From NCBI GenBank assembly GCA_033807775.1, contig CM066315.1, forward strand, positions 60,170,820 through 60,234,819: DNA of 64,000 nucleotides, read 5' to 3'. The notes beneath the pieces are model-generated. The model did not search any database. It saw nothing but the letters and a program-made list of their open reading frames with translations, and had not been told where the DNA came from. Shown in pieces: positions 33,293 through 44,247 of the stretch. Within the stretch, counting starts at the first letter, position 1. Every line of letters starts with the position of its first letter. The position numbers and the translations under genes were made by a program. The stretch comes from Saussurea involucrata. Taxonomy: Eukaryota > Streptophyta > Magnoliopsida > Asterales > Asteraceae.

Positions 33293-33710
33293 ATGCTAAA
33301 ACCTTCGCTTCATACATGCAAACCCTCACTTGCAACTTTCCTCAATCGAACCTTCATACTCGTCTATGGCATCGCCACTTTAGCCCACTTTTATCGCCAT
33401 TTTCTTAACCTAATCTACTCTCCTTCTTTAACCGCCATCACCCTATTCATATCAGATCTCGTCTTAGCTTTCTTGTGGGCAACATGGCAAGCTTTCTTCT
33501 TGAATCCGGTTCACCGGCAGGTTTTTCCGGAGAACCTGCCGGAGGTGGTGAAGGAGAGTGAGTATCCGGGACTAGACGTGTTTGTTTTGACGGCTGATCC
33601 GTTGAAAGAGCCACCGGTGGCGGTGGTTAACATTGCGTTGTCTGTGATGGCTTATGATTATCCGGGATCCGGCGGAGAAGTTGTCGGTATATGTGTCGGA
33701 TGTGGTGGAG
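33293..33710 (+). pseudogene. Cellulose synthase-like G (CslG) N-terminal fragment
   Basis: From Met 33293 about 120 residues match the CslG start: two predicted membrane helices (residues about 14-35 and 40-68), then Gln-Val-Phe-Pro-Glu-Asn-Leu, Pro-Gly-Leu-Asp-Val-Phe, Thr-Ala-Asp-Pro-Leu-Lys-Glu-Pro-Pro, and Val-Met-Ala-Tyr-Asp-Tyr-Pro. The latter belong to the beginning of the glycosyltransferase-2 region. A short insertion (about 7 bases near 33668) shifts the frame; the continuing sequence still reads Glu-Lys-Leu-Ser-Val-Tyr-Val-Ser-Asp in another frame, then collapses into GGTGGAGACGATGACGATGT repeats. The full enzyme has about 700 residues, so most of the domain is absent. Confidence 0.8.
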
Positions 33711-34110
33711 ACGATGACGATGTGGAGACGATGACAATGTGGTGGAGACGATGACGATGTGGAGACGATGACGATGTGGTGGAGACGATGACGATGTGGG
33801 GGTGGGTATCACAGTGGTCTGGGTATCACAATGGTATGGGTATCACAATTATCTTCTAGTGGTGTTGTATCACAGTGATCTTCTGGTGGTGGGTATCACA
33901 GTGGTCTAGGTATCACAATGGTATGGGTATCACAGTTTCTGGTGGTGGGTTTGATTTCGGTGGTGGGTATCACAGTGATCTTCTGGTGGTGTTGTATCAC
34001 AGTGATCTTCTGGTGGTGGGTATCACAGATTCACAGTGGTCTGGGTATCACCGGAGGCAACGGGCCTGCAAGAGAGGAGAGAGGAGAGAGGAGAGAGGAG
34101 AGAAGAGAGG
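33705..34110. repeat. Minisatellites in the CslG-carrying element
   Basis: There are GGAGACGATGACGATGTGGT units (33705-33800), then GGGTATCACAGTGGTCTGG/ATCTTCTGGTGGTG units (33805-34055), then GGAGAGA units (34074-34110). The open frames over them have no meaning. Confidence 0.85.
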
Positions 34111-34240
34111 AGAGAGAAAAGATTTTTAAAAAACCTAAAATACCCTTTAATTTAAATTTCAAACAAAATTACCAAAAATAATAATTTCCTAATTTATTGC
34201 TTAATATGTGGCTCATATTGGTTCTTACCGTTACCACAAA

Positions 34241-34780
34241 CAAAATCATGTGGTTTTACTCTCTCCGATCAAATGAATTGGAAACGGGGGAAGGAGGAGG
34301 AAATGGGGGAAGGAGGAGACGGTGGGTGGGTGGGGTGGGTGGGGAAATGTTAAAAAGGTAAAGATTAAAATGACACTTGTCAGTACCTTTAACAAATATT
34401 TTTAATTTATAGGTAAATTGACCATATTACCCTTGATTTAACAGAATGTATTTAACAGAGTTAGTGAAAGGGACCCGGCGTGAAACAAAATGACAATCAC
34501 AATGACGTCTGGTGTACTTATTTTGTTTAAGAGACCCAATCTAGATTTGGACCTAACCACAGGGACCAATCATGTAATTTACTCTTAAAAAACATGATAC
34601 TTTGAACCCCTCTAATTCCAATTATCTCTAAATTGATTATTTAATTCATAAATAATGAAAAGTATAAATAATCAATTTAAAAAGTCCATTTTCTTATGGG
34701 AAGGTCAACTGTCATTAGCTTTCACCCCACACCAATATCCAAAAGCTTGCACAGCACACACACACACACTTCTTATTGCT
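34241..34780. other. Intergenic DNA and probable DUF761 promoter
   Basis: Includes a repeat end GGACCAATCATGTAATTTACTCTT (34565-34588), like the MULE termini elsewhere in the window. AT-rich sequence follows, then a TATA-like TTATAAAT at about 34782. No coding sequence. Confidence 0.4.
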
Positions 34781-34850
34781 GCTTATAAATTGTTCATTTC
34801 TCCCAAATAACACCAACTCATCTCATCTCATCTCATCATCATCATCATCA

Positions 34851-34920
34851 TATCTCTCTCTCTCTCTCTCTCTCAAACACACACAGACACAAAAACACAG
34901 AGAGAGAGAGAAACACACAC
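34851..34920. repeat. CT and CA tracts in the DUF761 leader
   Basis: CTCATCTCAT and TCATCATCA repeats, then a (CT)n tract (34851-34873) and AC/AG-rich sequence directly upstream of the ATG. CT-rich leaders are usual in plants. Confidence 0.75.
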
Positions 34921-34929
34921 AAATTCAGC

Positions 34930-35295
34930 ATGTTTGAAGTGGCATATGAACTGATCACAGTTGCTGTTTCAAACCCACACTTGATCTTTCTTTTCTGCAA
35001 TCTCATCATCGTCACTCTTATTCTCGTTAGCTTCGAACCCACCTCAAATTCTAATCCCATTAACCAAAACAAAACCTTGGAAACCATCAATTTGCTGCCT
35101 GCTGCCAATGTCTCCATCGACGTTGACAACTCCTCCGATGACGGCGATTTATCAGTCGATGATCACCAGGAAGAAGAACAACATCATCATGATAATGATG
35201 ACGACGATGAACTCAGAAGGAGAGTGGAAGAATTCATTAACAAGACCAATAGAATTTGGAAAGCAGAAAAATTGAACTCATCTCTTGTTTCTTGA
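34930..35295 (+). CDS. Small membrane protein with C-terminal DUF761
   Basis: A single exon of 121 residues. A hydrophobic segment (about 19-38) predicts one membrane helix near the N-terminus. A low-complexity acidic/His stretch follows (about 75-98). The C-terminus (Glu-Leu-Arg-Arg-Arg-Val-Glu-Glu-Phe-Ile-Asn-Lys, about 99-113) matches the plant DUF761 pattern, whose biochemical role is unknown. A TATA-like motif near 34782 and a CT-rich leader support a real gene. Alternative: a truncated relative of longer DUF4408/DUF761 proteins. Confidence 0.75.
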   Translation: MFEVAYELITVAVSNPHLIFLFCNLIIVTLILVSFEPTSNSNPINQNKTLETINLLPAANVSIDVDNSSDDGDLSVDDHQEEEQHHHDNDDDDELRRRVEEFINKTNRIWKAEKLNSSLVS

Positions 35296-35998
35296 CTCGT
35301 TAAAAACTGTAATTTTGTCAATTTATCGGTTTCAAGATGGCTGTAATTTTTGTTTAAAATGAACCATTAGAAAACCGGTTTTGAATTTATTTTGGGGGCA
35401 GTTGAACTGCTACATTTCATAATTCAGTATAATCACAAGATGCTGTTTGGTGACAAATTCCAATTGGGTTGGTGGGGTCAATTTCAAATTGCACAAAAAA
35501 ATAACATGACCTCAACCATGCAAAAATGGAAGTCAAATCTGTCCATTTCCTAGCATCCCCAAGGTCAATAATCTTTATCATCAACATCAAAGTAGTTACA
35601 CAACATAAACCAAAAACCAAACACCGTACAGTATGGATGAGATGTATGCATACCTGACCTTCACCCAAGAAGTAGAACAGTTGTTTCTGTAAAGAAAATT
35701 CTAAGAAAGATCATACCCAAGATTTTCAACTTTAAAAGAATAAAGACCAGTATGAGTGGGATGTACACATACCCGACCTTCACCCAAGAAGTAGAACAGT
35801 TGTTTCTGTAAAGAAAGTTCCAAGAAAGATCGTACCCAAGATTTTAAATTTTACAAGAATAAAGACCATAAAAGCAAGCTCTTGCAGGCTGATCACACAC
35901 ACCATTTTTTTTCTGGTAAAAAGCCAATTACAATTGACTTTAAAGCATCAATGTAAATAACAACAATAAAGAAACTTAAATCCAAGTTAATGAAAAGA
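35296..35998. other. Intergenic DNA between convergent genes
   Basis: DUF761 (plus) and MAP65-3 (minus) converge here. The only structure is a duplicated segment of about 65 bases (35632-35696 and 35753-35820) containing GAGATGTATGCATACCTGACC and AGAACAGTTGTTTCTGTAAAG. Related sequences lie at about 61110-61170 and 62850-62900, so it is a dispersed repeat. Confidence 0.6.
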
Positions 35999-38900
35999 TT
36001 AAATTGCAACAATGGTCTTCAAATGTGCTATAGGAAGCACAAAACCAGCTCTCCTTTCTTCAAAAGAGTACTCAATGATCTCTTCAGGAATCGTCTCCTT
36101 ATTCAAAGGCACAGGCGTTATCGCAGTCTGCATTGGAACAGAAACCGTTGATGGTGTGCAAGGTACCATTGGGATCATGTTTGTTTTAGGAGTTCTGTTT
36201 TCATCCACAGTAGCAGCAGATAATGTGTTTTTGGAAGGAGTAGTAAAGGGTGTGTTGTTGTTGCTGCTGCTTTGAAAAGTTTTCTGCAACATTTCGTGTT
36301 TTCTGTTTACGTCTTCCAACAAAGATTTTGATGATTCTGTGGAAGAAATGGGAGAGAAGGGTTTGCGAAAGATTGGTTGCGATGGTTCGACTTCACTAAG
36401 TGAATGTTTTCTGCTAGCAGGAAGTCCTGCTATGTCCAAACCTCTCCTCCCTGATATCAATTCAAATAACAAAAAAAAAGATTGTCATAAAGATCATAAA
36501 AAAAGTCAAAGATGTATTGAAGAGTTGAATTGGTTATAGAATGAAAGAAATAGTTTAATAAAGTTCATCAATAACACTTGCGATTACTTGTGCTTAACCG
36601 GCCCGGTTACAACGAAAGAAATAGTTTAATAAAGTTCAAGGACTAAAATATCATCCTAGGGTGAAGGTGAGCCATATACGGTTTTTCTAAAGTTCATGGA
36701 TCAAGATTTCTTTAGGCTATGTTTGGCAAACTAGCTGATATGCTAACCGATAAACTAGTCAAACATAAAAACGGTTTGATAAGTTAGATGACATTGTAAA
36801 ATGACATAAAAGAACACGTTGAATATTTAATTGGGAATACAACTTGAAGCTAATCGAAACACTACTTGAAGTAGCTTTTCAAAAAGCTGGCCTATGTTCA
36901 ACCAAACGGGGTTTTTTATTAAGCTCAAGATTTTATGGTATTTTGCACTTGTTTACCCAAAAAAGTCAAGAATTATTAGAGTGAATGAGAAATGTACCGG
37001 CTGAAAGGGCTGCAAATCCATCGTCCCTGTTATTTAACTGCCGCTCGTTCTTTTTGTTGTGACGGGTATTATTAGGTGTTGCTTTAGGTGCATGCATAGC
37101 TCCTCCTAATGATAATCTTCTGTTAGTTGGACCACCACATGACATTCTAGGCCCCTTTTTACCACTTTGTTGTTTCATTGGGCTTGGTTTTGACCCAAAC
37201 AAGACTTCCTGTTCTGCTATCAGTTGTCCCTGAAGTTTTTTCTGGTCCTATAAACATAATAATAAAAAGTCTCTTTAATTGAACATTAGTTGTATAACAG
37301 AAAAACTAATAACCTGACAAAGTCTTTGATATCATATCATACCCTTTGTCGTTTTCGTTCTTCCTCTTTTTCTTGCCTTAAGATCTTGTATTCCTCGAGC
37401 ATGGAAAGAAGTCGGATCTGCATATGACAGATTAAATTTCAAAAAAGGCCGGAACTAACAAAAATCTTGAGATTAGATAGCGGAATTCAAGAATTCTTAC
37501 TCCATCATATGTGAACTCAATGCCTCTCTCATCCTCCCATGCTATTGTTTTCACAGCTAATGCCTCCACAATTCCTGTTCCAAAATTGAAAATGAAAATG
37601 TTAGATGGGCAAACAAATATTTTGGCAATTAACGATAAAGAGTAAAACTTGGAACTTACCTGGAAGTTTAGTAACCAAAGCACGAGCTTTCTCTGCACGT
37701 TTTAGAGTAAGATGAGCACCTTTTCCAGCATTATACCGATTATCATCCTAGATAGAAAGAACGATTATTTTAGTTGGAGTATGCATTCAAAATGAATAAG
37801 GTAATATTAATAGAAAAGAAAAGAAAGAAGATCAACTCTGTTATACTCCTCCAGCCAGCACTCCTCTTCACAAGCAGCCATCCACTTCTCGACTTTCTCA
37901 AGTATTTCTTTTCTGCTGAAAGCTTCCTCTTTAACTTTCCCAATTTGAAGCTCGATTTGTTCAAGGAGACTAGCAGGGTTAATAGCTCCTTTGTTTAGAA
38001 AAGCAAAATATTCATTAGTGAATATGCAATCTAATTGTTGTTAGTAATATTATCCTTTTTTCAGTACAAATTTTGCATAGTACCAGATTCAATAGCTTCG
38101 ATAGCAATATCCATTGAACTATCAGATTCAGGAAGCAAGCGAGTCTTCCTGCAAATGTCTTCCAACTCAGATCTCTTCTTGAAAACAAGTTCTTTCATTT
38201 TGCTAGACTTCAAGTCTTCTAGCCTCAATACCTCTGCCTCAACCTACAACACAAAACAGATTAGAGTCTCTACTTTCTTGAAAACTTAACTAATTATACC
38301 TATGGATAACTAACTAATCTAGGGGCGGGTTAAAATGAGTGGCGTAAATATTTTGGGAACCTGGCTATTCATGCTTTATTCATATTTCATAATGAATGTT
38401 GTGATAGATATTCATGATGAATAATATTCATGTATTCAGGGATATTCATAATGAACAATACATGAAATAGTTCATTCTCAGGTTCTCAAAATATCTAGAG
38501 TTCTCACTTGAACTTTCCCCAACTAATCTAAACACCATAACTTACATAATTAATGAACTCAACAGATAGTAAGTTGGGCTCCGTTATCTCCTGCTCTGAA
38601 GCAGCAATGTTACACGTTACACTCTGAAACATCTGTTGCTCTTCAACCGGTGTATCCATCAAATTCCAAAGCTCTAACAAAGAGGTTGCAAGATTTTGAA
38701 TCTAACAAAATTTTGACAAATTATAAAGTCAGCATAAAAACCATGATAGTGCCTTTACTTCATTTCCAACCCTCTTCTACTTACTCTCTGCATTCTCTGC
38801 ATTTTGACCTCGCGGAATCTTTCTATAGCAGCTGCAAGCCTCCCAATCACCTCATTGCTTATGCTCTTTGATCCTTCGGTTTCTGCCAAACTAGGGTTTA

Positions 38901-40399
38901 TATCATGGATTGTCTGCTTAAAGTCGATCCCGAGCACCAAGCACAGCGAATTTAAGGTGTTCATGTGGTCTAGAACTTGGTTAAGACGATCACTCTGGAT
39001 ATTTAGAAGCAATAATAAGTGAATAGTAATCTATTTCCTAGAAAGAACAAATTCGAGCATTACTGTTTTTGATAAATTTAATGTTAAAGAAAATATAATT
39101 ACCTTCTCCTTCTCAAGTGCTTGCAGCTGTGCATGAAGTTCTTCAAGCTTTCTTAAAGACAGGTCAGTCTCATCCAACACTGTCTTTAAAGAAGTTACAT
39201 AGATTTCCATTTGTATTTTCTGTATCTGTTCCAAGACTTCAAGAAACTGATTCCTCCTCTCGGATTTCCTTTTCTTCATTTCTTCTAGTTCCGGAAGAAT
39301 GGTTCTGAGCTCTGCCTTCAGGCTCCCAGGGTTCTGATCAGACTGAAAAAGTAACAGGTCATAAGGCCAATACTTACATGTCCATACTTACAGTTATTTG
39401 TGTAATGACAACTCTGGGAGCAATCCATGTGTATGAATGGAGATTAACGTATAAAGCAAAGTTTCCCAATATCACCCTTTAGGGGCTGTTTACTTACAGT
39501 TTAATGAGCTTAATGGTCTGGGCGGCTTATTCGCTCAGCCAATACATGAGTGTTTATTTACGGCTTAATTGTTAAGCCACTAAGATAAAATGGCTATATG
39601 GAATAAGCCAGGACCTCTCACTTGTTCCCATTAAGCCACCCTAAACAAATCAATACCAGAAAGACCCAGAAATAACCAACACTCTCTCTTTGCCTCCCTC
39701 AAACTCATTGGTCTCCCATCCCTCAAACAGACAGATTTATCCTGTAAAATTAACCCATACAAGGCTTAATGTAAAAAAAGGTAAGCAACCCAGACAGGGT
39801 TTACTGAGGTCTACATGCAATAACTAGTGTTGTCAATTCTAGTAATTTGTATTTTAGACTCAATGCTACTAAGATCAGCATAAGTTGTGATAGTGAAGTT
39901 AACATAATGAACTTCAAAAGTAGCATCAATACTTGCCCGAGTTATTGTTTAAGAAAACAAGATAGTACATCATTCTGTTATTTGAAGTATTCCCAAAGTA
40001 TTACATTTATTATTACCTGCCTAATGTGTACGGGTCTCTCCCCCATAGCAGAACATATGGCTGCTAACTCCGCTTCAGAATCAGCAATGGCTTGTCTTAG
40101 TTGAGCTCTACTCCTGTTTGCAAAATCTACTTTTCTCCTGTATACCTCAAGGCATTCTCTTTCAAGATCTAACAGCATCTTGTCCCTTTCAACATCGGAC
40201 TCACCCACTTCATCCCATATAATCTGCTTACACAATTCGCATACAAATTACCAAGGTTTAACTAAAAATCTGGGATTAAGCAATGCCATGCCATGAGCTA
40301 GAATTTAAAGATGTTGTAAAAGAATACCTGAAGCTCATAAAGAAGGGATCCACATGTCGTTTCCACTTGCAGAAGTGGATCAGTTGAGGGAGTAGACAT
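35999..40399 (-). CDS. MAP65-3: 65-kDa microtubule-associated protein 3 (PLEIADE type), 12 coding exons
   Basis: MAP65-3 cross-links antiparallel microtubules in the phragmoplast midzone during cytokinesis. Exons in order (minus): 40399-40328, 40223-40017, 39342-39103, 38994-38785, 38701-38546, 38243-38084, 37988-37837, 37747-37660, 37574-37501, 37417-37343, 37247-36998, 36450-35999. All have GT-AG borders; together they give 711 residues with no frame break, close to the Arabidopsis protein. The Ase1/PRC1/MAP65 domain covers roughly 10-500: coiled coils, Ile-Ile-Trp-Asp-Glu-Val-Gly-Glu near the start, and a conserved microtubule-binding Trp-Leu-Glu-Glu-Tyr-Asn-Arg-Asp-Asp segment. The C-terminal tail has Phe-Ser-Pro-Ile-Ser and ends near Tyr-Ser-Phe-Glu-Glu-Arg-Arg. 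Tail and N-terminus point to the MAP65-3 subgroup. Introns carry MITE copies. Confidence 0.95.
36714..36907. repeat. Degraded Harbinger MITE in a MAP65-3 intron
   Basis: Starts TTAGGCTATGTTTGGCAAACTAG and resembles 30776-31711. The right end is eroded. It lies in the last intron (36451-36997). Confidence 0.5.
39482..39791. repeat. Harbinger MITE in MAP65-3 intron 2
   Basis: Left end GGGGCTGTTTACTTACAG preceded by TTA. It belongs to the same family as the element at 58376-59505 in the TBL intron. The right end (GGTAAGCAACCC) is diverged and lacks a clear TTA. Confidence 0.55.
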
Positions 40400-41880
40400 T
40401 CTGAAACAACATTTTTGAATTGATTCGTTAAATACGATATTAAACAGAAAAATGCAAACTTTGGACCCATATACCCTATACTACTGATGATGAACATAAT
40501 GAGCAAGATCAGGATTTGACATGATAACAACAACACATTTTCATTAGTCCATCCATCTCCAAGGAGGAGGGGGAAGAATCCACCTTAAAATGAAGTCTTT
40601 TTATCTAGTCTTTTTAGAGGAAGTGGATCCTAGAGATATGATTCTAGTCTTTTTATAGGAAGTGGATCCTAGAGATATGATTCTAGTCTTTTTATAGGAA
40701 GTGAATCTTAGAGATGTAATCTAGTCTTTTTATAGGAAGTGGATAGTCTTTTTATCTAGTCTTTTTAGAGGAAGTGGATCCTAGAGATATGATTCTAGTC
40801 TTTTTATAGGAAGCGGATCCTAGAGATATAATCTAGTCTTTTTAGAGGAAGTGGATCCTAGAGATATGATTCTAGTCTTTTTATAGGAAGTGAATCTTAG
40901 AGATGTAATCTAGTCTTTTTATAGGAAGTGGATCTTAGAAATATATTCTAGTCTTTTCAAAGGGAGTGGAACTTGGAAATATAATCTATCTATCTTAAAG
41001 TTAAGTTCTGAAATAAGTTAGTTTTGGGGGAAAACATCTTAAAATTGATTCTTTTTATTAGATTTTTTCAAAACTTCAGACATCCCATATCAACATAAAG
41101 TGAAACAAAACAAGAGCAACATATGCACCAACTCTGAGCAGAGCCACGTACACACAGGCAATTTTCTGCCAAAAGACATTACAGTTCACACAAATTATAA
41201 AGTCATCTTAATATGGAGAAATTTACTCCTTTAGTTTAATAATAATTTTCAGGTCAAACTAGCCCTTTCAAGTTAAGAACAAGCAATGATATCTTACAAT
41301 CTAAACCTCAATCTCTTATGTTTGTTGTATTTGCTAAGGATTTTGTTGAAGTAAGCAACTTGAAATTTAGAAAATTCACATCATTTTGAAATTGAAAGCT
41401 AGGTATCTTTTTTTACTATACATTAAAACAGACGGAGCATATAATCTGACATGAAATCAGTGTAGTTCATCTGCTGGATGTCTGGATCTAAGCATAATAA
41501 ACATACAAACCGGTAAGCATGTAGCAAAAAACACCCATCCATTCAATTAAAGCTGAAAATAGCCAATTAATCCTGAAGAAATTTAAACCCTAAGTATAAT
41601 CTCTACTACATGTGTAGGCAAGAACACACGTTCAGTCAATCGAAGCTGAAGCCGCAAATTTTACAAGGATCAACCCATTAAAAGAAGAAGAAACAGTTGA
41701 GATCTTAAAAACAAACCTGAATTGGAGTGGATTTGCAACAGAAGAAAGTTAGTGAAATAGTGAGATGGAGGATTGTTTAAGGAATTCGACCGTTGAAAGG
41801 GAGCAGAGCCGGAGAGGATAGATAAACGAGAGAAATTAAAGACGATGGGAGGAAGAGGAAGAGGATTTGAATTTCAATTT
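40400..41880 (-). promoter_or_regulatory. MAP65-3 5' leader: leader exon and intron
   Basis: A leader exon ends at 41717 (CCAATTCAG|GTTTGT), followed by a 1316-base intron to 40401 (GTTGTTTCAG|A) one base before the ATG. The exon start is unknown, about 41880. The sequence CAACGGTC on the minus strand near 41790 and CTAACGGT near 41968 (plus) contain AACGG, the core of the M-phase-specific activator element bound by MYB3R factors. This agrees with known G2/M expression of MAP65-3, but the flanks match the full consensus only partly. Confidence 0.6.
40590..40985. repeat. Minisatellite in the MAP65-3 leader intron
   Basis: About ten units of 37-42 bases contain AGTCTTTTTATAGGAAGTGG and ATCCTAGAGATATGATTC, with small variants. 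The array lies wholly inside the leader intron. Confidence 0.85.
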
Positions 41881-43387
41881 TCAAATGGAGGGAGGGGGTT
41901 GTTGTCTACTTGTCTCTACCACTGTTTCCTCTTTTTCTTTTTTTCAATTCAAATGTGGCCCAATACTGCTAACGGTATTCAAAACTTTAATTATCATTTG
42001 GTTTACTTTACTAGTCGTAATTAATTAATTAATACCTTCTTTAATTATTAGTACTAATTCTAAAAAATAAGAGTAAATTACATTTTTTGTCCCTGTGGTT
42101 GCCACCTACTATCAAGTGTAGTCCCTATTTTAAATTAACTACAATTTTAGTCATTACGGTTGGCATTTTTATTCAATTTTGGTCACTGTGGTTGTCATTC
42201 TTTTTCAATTTTGGTCCCTATTACTATTACTAACTTCTATTAAAAAAGTATGTTAATTAAAGAGTATTTTTCTCTTTTTATATTTTGCCAATTTAAAAAT
42301 TAAACAAAATACTAATTTTCTTATTATATTGTAAATTATTATAATATTTTTAATATATGCATACAAATGTATTGTCTTCATCCCTTTTTGTCACCTTGAT
42401 TGGAATCGAGTTACCCAGATGAAACCTACCGGAGGTATTTGCAGGTGGCAGCTTTCTCATATCGAGGGTTTACGGTGGTAGCAAGTGGGGTTTACTAGTC
42501 TTTACAGTGGTAGGAAGTCACCGTGTTTTTTACAAACCCACCTGCAACTCTCGCTACTCCCACCTTCTTTTCTGCAACTCTAGTTCCCGGTCCTCCTTGC
42601 ACCAACGAGAACCACCACCGTCAAACACATAATCGTTTCGGCGTCCCCTTCTCCGCTCATCCCTACGCACACCCACAAACCCCTATGGGTTCGATTTTTA
42701 GGGATTAATTTTATCTCTTGGCTCTCAAAACCAAAATTGAGACCAACAATCTGGATCACTAACCTAAATCGAGGTTTAAATCACCGAATATTTACAAGGT
42801 GGATTTGCTGATGAAAAATCCAAAATAGAAGATGAATCCAGACCGATGATATCATATGGATCGATCAAATAAACCTATGTTTAAATCACTGAATGTTTAC
42901 ACAAATAAGTTGTTGATGAGAACTACCAAGGAACTGGATCGATGAACTCTGGAAAGTGATGAATCAACTCGATGAGCTTGATGAACTGGAAAGTGCATTG
43001 TGGCAGTGGCCGGATGAAATAGAGAAGGAGAAAAGGGGTTTTATAGAGTGGAAAAACGAGCGGTGGTGACTGGCTGGAGATGGAGGACGATGGCTTCATC
43101 GGAGGAAGGGTCTGGCCGATCTCGTACCACATGGCAGGTTGTGGTTTACACGGTGTCTACAAGATGGGATGATCGGAGGGGGCAAGGTGGGTAGAGGCGG
43201 TCTTAAGGTGGTGGCCGAAGGTAGCTTTTATCGGAGATGGCCGACGTTGGCTATCGTGGCCGGAGGTAGCTTTCATCAGACATTTGTAATTTACTCTATA
43301 CATAATTAATGATATATTAATATTATAATATATTCTTTAATTTTAATTTTAATTTTAATATATAAAGGAATATGAAACAAAAACTAA

Positions 43388-44033
43388 GGGGGTGTTTGGG
43401 ATTGCTTATTTAAAATTGCTTAAGCTTTTTTACAAAAGCGCTTATCAACTTATTGCATGTCAAATTGGAGTTTTATATAAAAAGTAAATTAGGTTTCAAA
43501 GTTAATAAGTTATTTTCAATAAGTTAGAATCATTTGACTTATCAAAAAGTGTTTATCACCGGTTTGACACCGCTATAAGCACTTTTCTATCAAAGCATGT
43601 GTAGCTCAGTGGTAAGGTAACATCCTTGGGGGGTCAGTGGATGGTATCCCTGACTACCAGGGTTCGAACCCCGTGGTAAGCATGTCTGAGATACCCGTCT
43701 AACCTCTGGTTGGGCCGTCCTTAGGTGGTCCAGTCGAAGACTGGGCTATCGCCCCAGCCCAGTGTGGTTGGGAATAGGCCCAAGCGTAAGCTGGGCTGCG
43801 GACGCGGCGGATTAGTGGGCTGCCCTTGGATGCCCGATACCGCCGGGACGGTGTGCGTGCGTGTGTGCGTGTGTTCGTGGTAGTCGTTCGTGGGTTCGAT
43901 GCCGCATTGCCGTTCAAAAAAAAAATATAAGCACTTTTATATTTCTTCATCCAAACACTCAAAAGTGTTTATCACCGATTTGGCACCGGAATAAGTCAAA
44001 AAGCCCTTAAAATAAGCAATCCCAAACACCCCC
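43388..44033. mobile_element. Tourist-like MITE with TAA duplication
   Basis: The ends GGGGGTGTTTGGGATTGCTT and the matching reverse at 44010-44033 are flanked by TAA (43385-43387, 44034-44036). This is PIF/Harbinger type, the same family as 15474 and 27690. A SINE is inserted inside. Confidence 0.88.
43587..43925 (+). mobile_element. tRNA-derived SINE with 13-bp target duplication
   Basis: Flanked by identical TATAAGCACTTTT (43574-43586 and 43926-43938). The 5' part is tRNA-like: A box TAGCTCAGTGGTAAGG at about 43602 and B box GGTTCGAACCCC at about 43661. It continues into a non-tRNA body of 250 bases and ends in an A-run. All hallmarks of a polymerase-III SINE are present. The tRNA-like part is not a functional tRNA gene. 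Confidence 0.9.
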
Positions 44034-44247
44034 TAAAAAGACAATTTTTTCAAATAAGAAAAAAGTTTAAAAGACAAAAATACCCCTAAGTTAGTAGATC
44101 TATTTAACATAAGCTAGTTTGAGGGACCAACATTGTAAAAGAAAGGCATCCACAATGACTAAAATTGTAATTAGTTTGAAATAGAGACTACACTTGATAG
44201 TAGATGAAAACCACAGGAACCAAAAGTGTAATTTACTCTAAAAATAA

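Larger units (their letters stand above)
33001..34240. mobile_element. TIR element carrying a captured CslG fragment
   Basis: The inverted ends TTGTGGTAACCGTAAGAACC...GTGAGCCACA (33001-33032) and its reverse (about 34206-34240) bound a 1.24-kb unit. Within it lies the start of a cellulose synthase-like G gene, then minisatellites. Outer sequences (TTAATCAAATGAGAAC left, GATCAAATG right) are also partly inverted, so the true ends may lie further out (about 32972 and 34276). No clear target duplication was found. It resembles a Pack-type DNA transposon with a host gene piece. Confidence 0.55.
42071..44238. mobile_element. Mutator-like element (MULE) with long inverted ends
   Basis: The ends are GAGTAAATTACATTTTTTGT...CACTTGATAGT-like and its reverse (about 44170-44238); the TIR is about 65 bases with some divergence. 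It is flanked by TAAAAAATAA (left) and TAAAAATAA (right, 44239-44247), a 9-bp duplication with one indel. There is no transposase; the interior (42380-43270) is GC-richer and could be captured host DNA, but no family is recognisable. It lies about 200 bases upstream of the MAP65-3 leader exon and contains a Tourist MITE that contains a SINE. Confidence 0.7.

Noticed and set aside
43593..43682. Possible tRNA gene
   Set aside because: A and B boxes are present, but the sequence continues into a SINE body with an A-tail and 13-bp duplications, and a proper cloverleaf is not kept.
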